Of a DNA stretch of 64,000 nucleotides, positions 63,553 to 64,000 are shown piece by piece (positions within the stretch are counted from its first letter, which is position 1; every line of letters starts with the position of its first letter). A model generated the notes under the pieces. It made no database searches, had not been told where the DNA came from, and saw only the letters and a list, made by a program, of their open reading frames with translations. Made by a program: the position numbers and the translations under genes. Source of the stretch: UBA2767 sp965228625 (GTDB taxonomy: Bacteria; Pseudomonadota; Alphaproteobacteria; Rhizobiales; Methyloligellaceae); NCBI GenBank assembly GCA_965228625.1, contig OZ245829.1, positions 3,410,001 to 3,474,000 on the forward strand, written 5' to 3'.

Positions 63553-64000
63553 CTAGACCGCGATGCTTGTGCTGCGCGGCAGTCCGACCACGGACTCCGG
63601 CCCGCACAGGATGACGTCGACGCCAAGGGGAAACCGGGTGTGGTTCTTCCGGGCGTGTGCCCAGAAGTCGTCCTTGAGATCTCCCGACGAAAACTCCTGG
63701 GTGTCTGCAATTCCCGGACCTGAAAGGCGAACCGGCAGACCCGACCCGAAACCGGATATGCCGAGCAGCAACGTGGCGGACTCGTCAGGATACTCCGACG
63801 TCCCTGGCTTGAGTTCGAGCACGTCGGGCATTTCGCGATCCGCCAGGGCGATGACGAAATCGGCTTCTCCCGCTTCGCTCACGATCGGCGCGCCGGTATG
63901 AAACGCGATATAGCGGCGGACGGATTCGATTGCGAGCGGCGGCGCCAGGTAAACGCTCGTTTCATGGTCGAGCAGCGACAGGGCCGCCGCTGCGAGGGTC
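63553..64000 (-). CDS. phnH: CP-lyase subunit PhnH, 5' end outside the window
   Basis: The C-terminal 148 codons are present and the frame remains open to the window edge. Blocks read ALSLLDHETSVYLAPPLA, IAFHTGAPIVSEAGEADFVI, and PLGVDVILCGPESVVGLPRS, as in PhnH. A GTG at 63882 lies inside the domain and is not the true start. phnG would be expected immediately beyond the window. Confidence 0.93.
   Translation of the reverse strand, partial: TLAAAALSLLDHETSVYLAPPLAIESVRRYIAFHTGAPIVSEAGEADFVIALADREMPDVLELKPGTSEYPDESATLLLGISGFGSGLPVRLSGPGIADTQEFSSGDLKDDFWAHARKNHTRFPLGVDVILCGPESVVGLPRSTSIAV

Overview
The window comes from a GC-rich alphaproteobacterium, most likely Hyphomicrobiales (Rhizobiales). 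The clues are the 16S-tRNA-Ile-tRNA-Ala-23S-5S operon order, an initiator tRNA with an A29-U41 pair, LpxQ-like outer-membrane proteins, and DUF3422, DUF1045 and rhizobial-style phn genes. Most genes have the base composition of high-GC DNA. Two patches are visibly AT-richer: an insert inside the 23S gene and a segment just downstream of tRNA-fMet.

Layout. 1-4.8 kb: 3' part of an rRNA operon. Its 23S gene carries an insert of about 280 bp in the helix-25 region (near E. coli 23S position 545). Long inverted repeats bound the insert, and it contains a complete 82-residue GIY-YIG nuclease gene with its own Shine-Dalgarno; this is the most unusual object here. 5-12 kb: a small membrane protein, an ECF sigma/anti-sigma pair beside a sulfite dehydrogenase and its cytochrome c, an L,D-transpeptidase and a PabB-PabC fusion. 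12-16.5 kb: a DUF302 protein, then a probable lipid A modification group (PAP2 phosphatase plus two tandem LpxQ-like proteins). 16.7-19.7 kb: tRNA-fMet with terminator, an AT-rich segment with degenerate repeats, and a DASS-family anion transporter. 19.8-28 kb: mixed genes (Asp/Asn hydroxylase with an ABC exporter, AMP-forming ligase, HxlR-type regulator diverging from a VOC protein, Popeye-like membrane protein, hydrolase remnant, TetR regulator, SH3b protein).

28-47 kb: a group that looks tuned to low oxygen or stationary phase: HlyD-RbbA-YhhJ export operon, PHA synthase, LOG protein, PPOX flavoprotein, ferric-reductase-like protein, ACP-ligase-acyltransferase fusion, CheR, site-2 protease with CBS domains, and a universal stress protein. 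Several intergenic regions in this group carry FNR/FixK-type palindromes, three of them perfect TTGA-N6-TCAA sites of one sub-consensus. 47-53 kb: a sugar-phosphate/storage group (glgC, sucrose- or mannosylfructose-phosphate synthase-like enzyme, P-loop kinase, HIT-like phosphorylase, PPi-dependent phosphofructokinase). 54.7-64 kb: carbon-phosphorus lyase. phnC-phnD-phnE-DUF1045 run rightward and converge on phnH-I-J-K-L-M-N, which run leftward; phnH is cut by the window edge.

All identifications come from reading translated sequences and motifs by eye. No database search, folding program or composition calculation was run.
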